Shown: positions 25,433-36,036, counted from the first letter of the stretch. The stretch: 64,000 bases of DNA from Nothopassalora personata (GCA_033816765.1 CM066291.1:3844001-3908000); one strand, 5' to 3'. Numbers and translations are program-made. The notes: generated by a model not told the origin, from the sequence alone.

Positions 25433-25526
25433 GTTAAGGACGACATAAATAAAAGCACTAAACGAAGAGACAAGGCGATAGAACTATAACCTAAGCTCGG
25501 GACGAGCTAAGCTAAGAGGGGGATGG

Positions 25527-25949
25527 TGTTACGGGTTAGATTAGGCTAATACTCAGCGACTAATTAGAGCCTCTATAGTTAAGTAGGCGCTACTATAGCT
25601 AGAAAGGCATAGCTACTATAGAGTGATCTATTACTCTATATGATCTATAAAGTAGATTAACAGATCGGAACAGAGCACGACAGTAATTGATCTATTGCTC
25701 TATATAATCTATAAAACAGATTAATAGATCGGAGCAGATTAATGATGATTTCCTTTGTATTTAGGAACGCTAAGAACCCTTATGGTTTCGATGCGTTTAA
25801 CTTATGTTACTATCTCACTAATTGGAATACAACTCTTATTCCTATCATTCATCTTCGCTTAGCTTACTCTAGCCTCTCTAAAGAATAATACCGCTACGTG
25901 ACTTGACTTATCTCTCTTTTGAGACTAGCCCTAGAACGAGACAATAACA
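25527..25949 (+). repeat. 3' LTR of chromovirus A (423 bp)
   Basis: Preceded by the purine tract AGAGGGGGATGG at 25,515-25,526. Begins TGTTACGGGTTAG and ends GACAATAACA, followed by TSD TTCGT. Confidence 0.92.
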
Positions 25950-25982
25950 TTCGTTTTGTATAGCGAACGTTAGTAAGCGCCT

Positions 25983-25996
25983 ATCGGGCTTATAAC
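25983..25996 (-). promoter_or_regulatory. Primer-binding site of copia C (initiator tRNA-Met half type)
   Basis: Immediately inside the 5' LTR the minus strand reads GTTATAAGCCCGAT. Allowing one RIP change (TGAG to TAAG) this is complementary to the anticodon-loop region of initiator tRNA-Met, the primer known for Drosophila copia and some fungal copia elements. Its position and orientation confirm that C is transcribed on the minus strand. Confidence 0.65.
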
Positions 25997-26202
25997 TATT
26001 ACGTTACAAGTAGTTAGAAGTTATAAAATGGGCTTATAAAGGTGTTTTAAAAGCAGGTAGTAGATTGCATGTATCTAAGCTAGAATTGAAAGGGCTACTT
26101 ATAAAAAGGCTGTAGGTAACTAATTAATGTTACCTAATTCTTAGCCGCTACTGCCTTAGGTTTAATTAGGCTGTAGCGCCGGTGTACGCTTAGATCGTAA
26201 TA
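25997..26202 (-). repeat. 5' LTR of copia C (206 bp)
   Basis: Partner of 10,824-11,029, differing mainly by C/T and G/A. It is followed by AACTC at 26,203-26,207, the second copy of the target duplication. Confidence 0.9.
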
Positions 26203-26207
26203 AACTC

Positions 26208-26830
26208 TAGTACCTAGCTAACTAGACTAGGCTAGATATCTCCTATATAATAAACCACTTAGCTAAATTCTTATCTAATCCTTTAGTAGAACATATTGCT
26301 ATAGTAAAGCATGTTTAGAGATATATTGCTAGAATAATTAACAAGTGCCTAATCTTTAGAAAAACACAATCCCTAAAGCTAGAGATCTACATAGACTCTA
26401 ATTTCTCTAGAGATCTAATAGGTAGATCTACCTTAGGACTCCTAGTTAAAATGGCTAGAAGTCCTATTATCTAGAAATCTAACCTACAGAAGGAGATAGT
26501 ACTATTAAGCACTAAAGCAGAGTATGTAGCCTTAACTAAATGCTATAGGGAAGTAATATAGTTAAGAAATCTACTCTATAAAACCTAGAAAATAACTAAC
26601 TACAAAGCTTAAGCCTTTAAGATCTTTATAGACAACTAGTCTACTATTAAGCTAGTTAGAGATTACACTAACTATAGAAGAACTAAGCATGTTAGACTAA
26701 GGAACCACTTTTATAGATATGTTTATAAAGAAGGCTTAATTGTAGTTAAGTATATCCCTACTATATAGTAGCTTATAGATTAGCTTATAAAGCTAAAGTT
26801 ACTAAACTATATTCTCTAAGGGAGGCTTCT
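26208..26830 (+). mobile_element. Element D, right part: copia RNase H and 3' end
   Basis: Resumes the copia D frame after the nested C (second TSD copy 26,203-26,207). Reads I-A-I-V-K-H-V, then I-Y-I-D-S-N-F-S (RNase H), then the hallmark L-L-S-T-K-A-E-Y-V-A-L-T near 26,510-26,545 and T-K-H-V-R-L-R-N-H near 26,685. The ORF ends near 26,820 in a purine-rich GGGAGGC that may be the polypurine tract. A 3' LTR probably follows but no partner is in the window to define it. Confidence 0.82.
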
Positions 26831-27401
26831 AGAGACTAACTACACTTTTATTTGTATATAGTAAGACCTTTATTTGTTTATAAGTATTTATAAAGTAATA
26901 TCTTATTTGTTTAGAGACAGTAGAGGAAAGTTTTTATTTATTAGCCTTAAGGGCTAGATTTATTTAGGGTATCGTATATCTTACTATGCTTATGCAACTA
27001 GACTGTAGAGAGGCCTGCTTTAGAACCGCCTTTTAAGGCAAGATCTAGTTTATTATTATAGACTCTAATTTAGGGGAGCTATAGTATTAAAACAAAAGGA
27101 AATAGAGAAGTAGACCGCCCTTACTTATAACGGCTATTTTATCCTTTAGCCCTAACTAAATCACTAAGACCTAATATAAGTACACTATCTAGACTACTAC
27201 TTACTACTAAAACTACTAGAGCCTCTAGAACCCCTCTTATAGGAAGTCGAGTTTAATATAGCACCCTCCTAAAAGTTATTATTAGTGCCTAAGCGCTATA
27301 GGAACTAATGAATTAAGGTAGTAACCTTATCCTAAGAGAGGGAGTTAGAGAATAGGAGGCGAAGTTCTAGGAGGACAGTTCTAGAACTATTACTAGGAGC
27401 C
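26831..27401. repeat. RIP-degraded repeat, left of element B
   Basis: AT-rich RIP sequence between the end of copia D and the left TSD of element B (GAGCC, 27,397-27,401). It probably contains the D 3' LTR, then the left part of the repeat that B interrupted. No protein recognised. Confidence 0.5.
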
Positions 27402-27833
27402 TATTATTATCTCGTTCTAGGGCTAGTCTTAAAGGAGAGATAAGTTAAGTCACGTGGCGGTATTCTTTAGAGAGGCTAAAGTAAGCTAAGCGAAGATAAA
27501 TAATAGGAATAAGAGTTATATTCCAATTAGTAAGATAGTAACATAAGTTAAACGCGTTAGAACTATAAGGGTTTCTAGCGTTCCTAAATATAAAGGAGGC
27601 TCGTATACCATCCGGTGTTAGGCGTCCGTCTATCCACTTGACCGGTCGCCTAGTCGTGTAGTCGTGTACGTCTATACGCTACTTCTACAGTCGTGTTCGA
27701 CCATGTACTAAGCGCGCGGTCGTGCACGTGACCCGAACGTAGGGTCCCTTTCTCTTCCTAGCGATTAGTTCTTATCTTCTAATTCTTCCTCCCTATACTA
27801 CGTCCTACACCGTCCTTTATCCGAACCGTAATA
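27402..27833 (-). repeat. 3' LTR of chromovirus B (432 bp)
   Basis: Same length as 34,128-34,559. The minus strand begins TATTACGG after a GGGGGATGG purine tract. U3 differs from the A LTR; R/U5 is shared. Confidence 0.92.
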
Positions 27834-27978
27834 CCATCCCCCTTCCCGCTAAAACTCGTCCTCGAGTTTTCTTTTCTTCTCCTATAAGTTCTTATCTTTT
27901 ACTATAAGCGGCGAGTAGCTAATACGTTAGGAGCGCCGCGAACGTTAAGCACTAGGTATCGAAGCCGAGGGCCGCGAG

Positions 27979-28503
27979 ATGCTATCCCCATGTTCTAGTT
28001 ACCGAAAGGCTAGAGTGCCTAAAGGAAAGAAGAGTCCTCGTTATGTAGTAGATGTGCGCTTTAGGTGTTGTTTAGAGTACGTTCGTAAGGGTATTAAGTG
28101 TAACGTAACTATTACGTAGACTAAGTAGGAGCGGCTTTGTAACTAGCGTCGAAAGCTAAAGCGAGAGCTTAATGAGGCTAAAGAGAAGGTGATAGAGGCG
28201 ATGTCGAAGGTGCATCGTCTTAGGAAATAGCTACGTGTTACTAAGGATAGGGAGGAAAAGGCGATAGCGAAGGATTTCGAGGATCTTCGCAGTTTACCGA
28301 GCGTAGGTATCGATGCCCTTTCCGCGCCTTCGTCCTGTCTTCTCGTTCCTAAAGGTAGCCCCGAAGAGCTAGAGGGGGTTTTCTAGATATCGATTCCTTC
28401 CTAGGAGGACCTTTCGATAATTCCGGATAATGCCCTCTAGTTATATCCGACCCTTAAGGAAGCCGTAGTAGCTTCTTCGAGCGCTAGCCCCTCTAGTAGA
28501 TAG
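27979..28503 (+). pseudogene. Antisense ORF in 3' region of chromovirus B (Cys-rich, coiled-coil)
   Basis: Opposite to gag-pol of B. From ATG at 27,979 it reads M-L-S-P-C-S-S-Y-R-K and then a cysteine patch (F-R-C-C-L-E-Y-V-R-K-G-I-K-C-N-V). A long charged helix follows (R-R-K-L-K-R-E-L-N-E-A-K-E-K, then M-S-K-V-H-R-L-R-K) and an acidic Ser/Pro-rich tail. A handful of TAG stops are RIP-type. Same position, strand, start (M-L) and architecture as the A antisense ORF, though sequence is diverged. Function unknown. Confidence 0.68.
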
Positions 28504-28561
28504 GTATTAGTTTCTTATAGGAGATATGTTTATGTAAGTTCTCCGTTTCCCTTATTAAACC

Positions 28562-28640
28562 TAGTTATGTAGCTTAGTAGTAGAGCGTAAGCTATCTACA
28601 CTCTTAAGGTCGTAGGTTTAATTCCTACTCTAGCCGCTCC
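28562..28640 (+). pseudogene. tRNA-like relic in the 3' region of element B
   Basis: Contains TAGCTTAGTAG at about 28,569 (A box, D arm pairing GCTT/GAGC) and, 45 nt on, GGTTTAATTCC (B box; GTAGG pairs with CCTAC around a 7-nt T loop). Both differ from consensus only by RIP-type changes. The anticodon arm does not fold into a standard 5-bp stem and 7-nt loop and the acceptor ends pair poorly, so it is a degenerate tRNA or a tRNA-derived element. Element A lacks it. Confidence 0.5.
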
Positions 28641-28689
28641 TAGCCGACTAGTCGCTAATCGGTAACTTAGTAGGCTAGCCGTTTTTTAG

Positions 28690-31600
28690 TCTTGTAGTAT
28701 TCCTAGATTTTTTGCTAACAGTTTCGTAGGTTTTCTTTTAGTTCCTAGATATTTTCTAATTCGTCGTATCCTTTCCACTTAACGAGGTATCGCTAACCTT
28801 TCTTATCTAGGATTTTTTCGACTTTAAATTCGTTTTCTACTTCCGGCTCGAAATGGAAGCTTTCCTAGTAGGGTGTTTTAGTGTCCGCGGGTTCCAACTT
28901 AGAGATATAGAAGACTAGGTGGATTTTTGCGTCTAGTGGTAGTCGTAGGCGGTAGTTAACTAGTCCTATAACTTTGTCGATGAAAAATGGTCCGACCTTA
29001 ACGTAATCTAGTTTCTTAGTCTATCTTCTTATTCTTAAGTTTTTTGTAAGGAGATAGACCTTATCTCCCTCTTTTAGTAGAGGTGCCATTTTTCTTGTAT
29101 CCTACCATTATTAAGACAGTTTTTATTATGCATCTTCGATCGCCTTACGTGTTTCTTTATGCACTTCCTTAAGAGTGTCCGTCGTTAAGATCGCTCTTTC
29201 GGCTTATAGGTAGGATCTAGGTGTTCTAAATAGGTTAGGATCTTTACTAAAGTTCGTATAAAATAGTGTCGTTAAAGTTGTCTCTAATTTGTGGTTGTTT
29301 AGTGCAATCTACGCTATTAGTAGTAATGAGACCTAGTTATCTTATGCATAATTGATGTAGTGTCGTAGGTATTGTTCTAGCGTTTAATTCATCCTTTCGG
29401 TTTATCCGTCTGTTTCCGGATAATATACTATTAATAGCTTGTGTTTAATTCCGATCGTTCCTATAAGCGTCTTCTAGTAATTTAATGTAAATAGCTTATC
29501 TCTATCCGTTATAAACGCTTAGGGAAATCCGTAGTATCGGATAAGTCTATCTAGTACGAGGTATCCGAGCTACTCTACATTGTACGTTTCCGATGTAGGA
29601 ATGAAGTGTGCGTATTTCGTAAGCCTATTAACTATAACTAGTATTATGTCGTATAGTTGTTTCGTAACTTAATCTCTTAACGGTAGGAGTTTCGTAATAA
29701 AGTCTATTATAACTTCGTCCTATGGTTTTATCGGTAGTGTCCTAAACTGTAGGTAACCGTATTTTATATGTCTCGTAGCCTTGTTTCGTTAGTAGTGTAC
29801 GTATTGTTTAATGTAGCGTAACACCTTAAGTCTTATCTATAGAAATGAGAAACTGCGTTATATTAGGTCCATTGTCTTTAAAGTTCCGGGGTGTCTATAA
29901 GTTAGTCCGTCGTAATATTATCGTATGCATTCTTCTTCTCGTTCCTTTAGTACCTAGTATTTTCCTTACGATATAGGGAATTGTTCGTCCCTATCGCCTA
30001 ATATCCGTACGATGTTATTAAATTCTCTTATATTAGTACTAAGACTTCCGTCGGGGTTCGTCTTTAATATTTTATGTTGTACTAGTTCTTTTCCTTCTAT
30101 GTAGTCGCTTCTTCGGCTTAGCGCGTCGGCGCGGCTATTCTCTCGTCCTAGAGTATATTTAATTTCGAACTTATACTATCCTAGTAGCTCCGCCTAGCGG
30201 GCTTGCCTTCGGGTAAGTTCTTTCGTCGTCGTGAAGTACGTAAGATTCTTATAGTTAGAAAGAATCGTTAACTTCGGTAGGCCCTCGATATATACTCTCT
30301 AATGTTGTATAGCAGCAACAATAGCTAGAAGCTCTTTGTTATGGATGTCGTAGTTCTGTTCCGCTATAGTCATTTTCCGGGAGTAATAGGCTACTAGGTG
30401 TCTCTACCTATCGTGTGTCTATGTTAGACACGCGCCTATTGCTATATTAGACGCATCGGTCTCGATATAGACTTCCTTACTACTATCAAATAGTCAAAGC
30501 GTAGGGGCTAAAGCGTATTGTTCCTTAAGTTTCTTAAACGCTTTAATCTATTCCTTTCCCTATTTCTAAGTAACGTCTTTTCTCGTAAGTATCGTTATTA
30601 GTGCTACTATTTTCGCGTAGTCCTTAATGAATTTCCGGTTGTAGTTCGCTAGTCTAAGGAATGATTATACGTCCTTAACTGTTTTCGGTTCTAGCTATTC
30701 TCTAATTGACTATGTCTTCGTAGGGTCGATCGTTATCCCTATAGTACTACTAATAAAGCCTAAGAATTTAACTTCTTTCTTATAGAATTCGCATTTCTCG
30801 GGTGCTGTCTTAAATCCTAAACGTGTAAGTCGTTCGAAGACGTCCTAGACTTGTTTTATGTGCTCCTATAGGGATCCTTTCGTGTAGACTAGTATGTCGT
30901 CTATATAGGCGATAACGTATACGTCGAGTAGGTCTCTAAGTGTTTCGTTAACAAGGTCCTAGTAGGATGCGGGTGCGTTAGTTAATCCTATTAGTATAAC
31001 TAAGAATTCGTAGAGTCCGTATCTTATTCTAAAAGCGGTTTTCTATTCTTCTCCTTCTACTATTCGTATAGCGTAGAAGGCATCTCGTAGGTTAATCTTC
31101 GTGTACTAGTCCAATCCGGTTAATCTATCTTATGCTTCTTCGATGTTAGGTAGCGGGTATCGGTTCTTAATCGTGATCTCGTTTAACTTCCTATAGTCTT
31201 ATACGAGTCGTAACTTCCCGTTTACTTTTAGAACGAACATGTATAGAGTTCCTATACTCGAGGTAGATCTTCTTATCTATCCTTTAGCTAGCTTCTCCTT
31301 TAGCTATTCTCGTAGGGTCTATAGCTCTTTCTTAGACATTTACTATAGGGGTCCCTATAGAGGCTCTTTCCCTAGCTAAATGTTGATCTTGTGATCCTAT
31401 AGGCGGTACTTAGGTAAGGCGGTTTTGCCTCTCTCCTCTTTAAAGAGTCGCGACCACTTACGATACTCCTTAGGAATACTTAACTCTAAGATATTAGTAT
31501 TCTTCGATAGTGCGTTACTTCTATTACTTCTAGTAACTTCGTAACCCGGCGGCCCTACGCTAGTATCTATCCCGGTCGAAGGTAGTTCTTCTATCCTTCT

Positions 31601-34111
31601 ATTCGGCGTAAGCTGTATCTCGTTTAGCTGTTTCCTTACCTTATCTACTAGTGAACGCTACTACTACGTAGGCTAAATGTCGACAACGCAATCGCATTCC
31701 CTAAATATAAGTACTCCTCTTCTCTAGTCGATTACTAGATTGTACTTTCTTAACTAAGGTATACCTAATACTATGTTATAACTAGCTATATTAGTAACAT
31801 CTAAGGTAATATTCTTGTAGTGCTATTAGATAGCTAGTGGCAATAGTATCGTCTCCTATTCTACGCTAGGTAACGATAATCCGTTTACCGCGATTAACTC
31901 GTAACCCTATTTCTTCTTTAGGGTAGCTAACCCGTTTCTTCTTATAAAAGACTCGGAGATAAAATTCCCCGCTACTCCTAAGTCGATTATAACACTAGTC
32001 TTGTGTCCGTTAACGATTGCTTATGTCTAGAAAACTATGTTTAATGTCGATACGTAAGCCTAAGTATTGCATGACTCCCTTTAGTCGCTTATTCCTAGGG
32101 AGCTAATCCTTTTCCCGAATAGTATGTGGTTCGCTATGCTTCGTACCTAGAGGCTTCGGCTAGAACCTATAGCCCGTTGCCCTATGTCTATACTTGTAGT
32201 CTATTACGTTCCTAGATCTTCTACGTTTCTAAGTAGAGTACGCGTGCGTGTTGTACTATATTACGTAATTTACTTGATATAAATGTTCCTAACGGTGTAA
32301 GATATCCGGTTCCTATTATTTGGCTTCCTATCGGTAGTTGTTCTATAACGGCGGTTACTAGATTCTCGGTTGTTTCTATAAGTGGGTATCCCTAGGCTAT
32401 GCCTCGTAGGGTGTCGAGTATCTTGTTAAACTTAATAGAGTATAGCCTCCTTCGTCCGCCTATCTTAGGTAGGAATTCCTCGTGTCTTCTTTATAGGTAG
32501 ATAATTATGTCGTACAGTTTCTTAGGTACATCTACCGTGAAGGTAAGTTGTTCGTTATCGTCGTTAGTGTCGCTCTCTTCTTCTTCGGAGGAATCTTCTT
32601 CGCTTAATTCTTCCGGATCCTGTTCTTCCTTAATAGTATTTAGCCCGGTAGTTTCTTAACTTTCTTCCTATAGTTCTAGTGACCATAATCCGTTCTATCC
32701 TAGGTCCTAATTTTCTTTATCGCTTCTATCTTCGTCGAAGTAGGATTTGTCGATATCTACTTCTCGGAGCGTGGCGTTTTGCCTATACGTCGCTCCTAGG
32801 GTTCCTCGTAGTTACTAAGGCTAATACCCTACGCCTAACTTTGCGGCGTAGTGGACTTAACACGAGTCTTAGTAATAGAATCGCTAATGAAGGCTTCTAT
32901 AACCATTTCGAGACTCGGATTCGATCTCGTAGTCGACTCTTCGTGTTATTATATTAAACTGTCGTAGTTAGTTCTTCGCATTAAATAGAATAACTACCAT
33001 TTGCTACCTATAGTATCCTCCTCGTCCTTCTAAGGGGTCTAGGAGAGGCATCGTGCTTCTATTACTAGCTCTCTCCCCTACTCTCCGAGTATAGTCGGTA
33101 TCTCCTCGAGATCTAACGCTACTCTTAGATTTACTAGTTCGGGGTTGCATTATATTAAATTGCTCGCGGCGCACTATATTCTTACCGCGGCAATCCCGCG
33201 CTATGTAGCCTTCCTTACTATAGGCATAGTATATAAGTTTTCCTTTTCCTTTAAAGGGCTTTCCGTAGCCCCTACTCTTATCGATCCTCCGTCCTCGTTA
33301 GGTAACGTCTAGTTCTATTAGCTATAGTCTATAGTAGGGCTAGCTTTATCGTAAGAATTCTCCCTTCGTAACGTATCCTCCTAAGGGTCTACGATCCGGA
33401 GTGTATCCTACTATTCCTCCTACTTTAGAGTCGTATTTCTTCTCCTAGTGTCGTTCCTAGAGCTAGTTATTAATGTTAATCGACGCCTTTATTAGCTCTT
33501 CGAGGTTAGTAATCTATCCCCCGTATCTTATTAACTCGTCCTTAACGGAGTCTTTAAGTCTACGTCGGAACATAGTTATTAACGCCGTCTAGTCCTATCT
33601 AGTAATTTGTCCGTATTCTTCGAATTTAGCGGTATACTCCGAAGTAGACGTCTTCTACTTTAGGTGTTAAATAATTCGTATAGCCTATTAGACTTCGTTC
33701 GAGGTTCTAAAGATTGACTTTATCTTTTCTTTAAAAAGGGTGTAGTTATTAAACATTCTAGTAGGGTCTTGTCGTCCTATACCTTTAAGGTATTCCTTAA
33801 GGTAAGGTTTGATCTAGTTCTACGCACTTCCGCGAAGGTACGTAATAGCGAAGATAGTTCTTTTATCGGCATCGACTAGGTTAAACATGAGATACATATC
33901 TATCTAATTAATCTAGTCGTCGAACTTAGCCCTATCTCTATAGAAGAGGTCTAGCTTAGTAGCCTTAACGTCGTTCTTCCTTAGAGTAGGCTCGTTATCG
34001 TTATTAGACTTATCGTCCTTCGTAGTAGTCTATTGTAGTAGCGCACGGCGGATGCTTCCTACTTCGCTAGGGGCGGGTGTTCCCCTACTAGCTACTTAAG
34101 TAGCGCTCATC
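28690..34111 (-). pseudogene. gag-pol remnant of chromovirus B
   Basis: Mirror image of the A polyprotein. Gag starts with an intact ATG at 34,111 and runs to about 32,680; protease lies near 32,000, RT at 30,640-31,440 (Y-I-D-D-I-L complement near 30,890-30,910), RNase H at 29,980-30,500, integrase at 29,100-29,900 and chromodomain at 28,700-28,830. Here gag lacks the 184-bp insertion seen in A. Some Trp codons lost in A survive here (for example in the chromodomain) and vice versa, so RIP hit the copies independently. Confidence 0.9.
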
Positions 34112-34127
34112 CTAAGGGCGTTTAAAG

Positions 34128-34559
34128 TGTTATTGTCTCGTTCTAGGGCTAGTCTTAAAGGAGAGATAAGTTAAGTCACGTAGCGGTATTCTTTAGAGAG
34201 GCTAAAGTAAGCTAAGCGAAGATAAATAATAGGAATAAGAGTTGTATTCTAATTAGTAAGATAGTAACATAAGTTAAACGTATTAGAACCATAAGGGTTT
34301 CTAGCGTTCCTAAATATAAAGGAGGCTCGTATGCTATCCGGTGTTAGGTGTCCGTCTATCCACTCGACCGGTCGCCTAGTTGTGTAGTCGTGTACGTCTA
34401 TACGCTACTTCTACGGTCGTGTTCGACTATGCACTAAGCGCGCGGTCGTGCACGTGACCCGAACGTGGGGTCCCTTTCTCTTCCTAGCGATGTGTGCTTG
34501 TCTTCTAATTCTTCCTCCCTATACTACGTCCTACACCGTCCTTCATCCGAACCGTAACA
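34128..34559 (-). repeat. 5' LTR of chromovirus B (432 bp)
   Basis: The plus strand begins TGTTATTGTCTCG and ends CCGTAACA, followed by TSD GAGCC at 34,560-34,564. Confidence 0.92.
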
Positions 34560-35930
34560 GAGCCCTAGGGATGCTTAGGCGCTAGTCCATATCGCTAGGA
34601 ATAAGCTAGGTAGGTAGCATCTAAAGACTATATCTAGAGGTACTTATACTAGGAGAGTATAGAACTAGAGATAGGAAGCCCTTACGTAGAGGACTGCTAC
34701 GTATAATAGGAGGAGATCGACTATACTATACACTACCCTAGAATGTAGCACTAGCGGAGCGAGTATAACCTACACTAGGCTACTAGTAGGTTCTAGATAG
34801 ACTAGCGGCACTCTACTATAGGGTCCGTAGAGAGAAGAAGCTACACTTGTCGTAATAATTGTTAAGAGCGTAGTTAGTATAGTAGCCCTTAAACTATCCT
34901 AGAATAGTATAGTAACTAGAAAAGGGAAGGTTAGATCTCTCCTTATAGCGGTTGTAGGCGCTACCGAAGTGCTAAATAAGATAGTCTATAGCGGAAGCCT
35001 ATAAGGTAGGAAGGTAGTTCTAACTACTATTAAGGTTTATAGTAATAGTGTTAGAAATACGACCTTAAGGGTCGACTATTATATAATCAAAATCCTAGGC
35101 AGCCGCGTTAATCTAACCCTAGTTCGGTAGATTAGTAATACTACCCTTAGTAGTTAGAAGCTTCTTCTTATAGAAGGTAACCTTAAGGGATGCTATAGCA
35201 AGCTGCAAGGTTATATTCTTCTTAGTAATCTTACGCCTACTCTCGATAATCTACTTAACTAGTCTAAGTACCTTAATAAGGGTCTTACGCTTAGAGATCC
35301 TACTAGATGTAGGTAGACCCTTTCTACTATTACTAGGAGGACGCTTATTAGGATCTTAATCGTTACTAGAGCTAGATCTACTACTAAAGACATTGCTAGT
35401 ACTACTAAACTAGTTTATAGGAGTCTACTTAACAACATCTGCTATAATGCTACTTATAAGTTAGCAATACCCTTAAAACACTATTATATATATAGCATAC
35501 CTTACTAAAAGCTTCTTAAAAAGCTTTAAGAATAGGTGTGTAGTAGTTGTTAGGGTGTATAAGTGTATATAGTAGTCTAAAAAGGTAGGAAGAGAGGTAT
35601 AAAGTAGTATAAAGTAGAGAGAGTTGTTTAGTAAAGAACTAGCTTCTTTTATGCGTACCTACGAGGTTTGTACGTTACTACCTAGCTAGACCTTCTTAAG
35701 CCGAGAGAACCTTCTATTTACTTCTAAAAGCGGAAAGATAAGGCCTAAGTATGTCTAAGAGTAGGTCTCTTACATATACAAATCTAATAAGATTACTGTC
35801 CTTAGCATATACTTACTTATAGCAGAAACCTAGTATCTAGAACTAGTAAAGGTGTTCGAGACTAATACAGCAACATAGGTAATATTAAGTTGATTAGACT
35901 GTCTTTATAGTAGTTAGTCTAAAGGGGGAG
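34560..35930. repeat. RIP-degraded repeat, right of element B
   Basis: Continuation of the repeat interrupted by B. A degenerate minus-strand frame at about 35,050-35,470 is Lys/Ser-rich but not recognisable. The right end, 35,921-35,930, is AAAGGGGGAG followed directly by TGTTGTGAATT. That is a classic polypurine tract plus LTR start, so this is probably an LTR retroelement remnant on the plus strand. Confidence 0.55.
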
Positions 35931-36022
35931 TGTTGTGAATTAGGTAACTAAGGTCTATGTTAGTTAGGACTTAGCACACACATACTATATTACACTGTTT
36001 TCTATAGCTAGATAGTCTTACA
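35931..36022 (+). repeat. Putative 3' LTR (or fragment) at the repeat-gene boundary
   Basis: Starts TGTTGTG right after a purine tract and may end at TCTTACA (36,022). No partner LTR was found, so length and end are uncertain. Its CA content is close to normal, unlike the sequence to its left. Confidence 0.35.
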
Positions 36023-36036
36023 CCTTGTGGCAATTC

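Larger units (their letters stand above)
18861..25949 (+). mobile_element. Element A: Ty3/gypsy chromovirus, complete but RIP-dead
   Basis: 7,089 bp with 423-bp LTRs at both ends and a perfect 5-bp target duplication TTCGT (18,856-18,860; 25,950-25,954). LTR ends are TGTTAC..AATAACA (TATTAC at the 5' copy, a RIP change). A GGGGGATGG polypurine tract precedes the 3' LTR. The order is gag, protease, RT, RNase H, integrase, chromodomain, then a 3' region with an antisense ORF. It is inserted just inside the 5' LTR of copia C. Confidence 0.93.
10824..26202 (-). mobile_element. Element C: Ty1/copia, full length but RIP-dead, hosts element A
   Basis: Bounded by 206-bp direct LTRs (10,824-11,029 and 25,997-26,202) and a perfect 5-bp target duplication AACTC (10,819-10,823 and 26,203-26,207). 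Coding remnants are on the minus strand in copia order: gag side at about 17,500-18,830, integrase 15,900-17,500, RT and RNase H 12,250-15,170. Chromovirus A (18,861-25,949) lies between the 5' LTR and gag. Without A, C would be about 8.3 kb. Three smaller insertions or repeats lie inside it. Confidence 0.9.
27402..34559 (-). mobile_element. Element B: Ty3/gypsy chromovirus, inverted relative to A
   Basis: 7,158 bp with 432-bp LTRs (27,402-27,833; 34,128-34,559) and a perfect target duplication GAGCC (27,397-27,401; 34,560-34,564). The internal region from gag to chromodomain matches element A on the opposite strand, with C/T and G/A differences in the stretches compared. The 3' region and the U3 part of the LTR are unrelated to A. 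RIP stops throughout. With A it forms a pair of long inverted repeats about 2.3 kb apart at the chromodomain ends of their shared sequence plus the unique 3' regions. Confidence 0.93.
1..35930. other. RIP-saturated repeat compartment
   Basis: Almost the whole stretch lacks CA and TG dinucleotides on both strands while CG stays common. For example, 5281-5340 contains no CA, no TG and six CG. Every recognisable retrotransposon reading frame is broken mainly by TAG or TAA at former Gln or Trp codons. Repeat copies A and B differ by C/T or G/A in the stretches compared. This is the signature of repeat-induced point mutation at CpA, known from Pezizomycotina. Normal dinucleotide content returns at about 35,930-36,020. 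Short islands of normal composition inside it are later insertions and are listed separately. Confidence 0.93.

Noticed and set aside
32679..32957. 92-codon plus-strand ORF
   Set aside because: Antisense shadow of the gag-protease region of element B; no counterpart with coding character in A.
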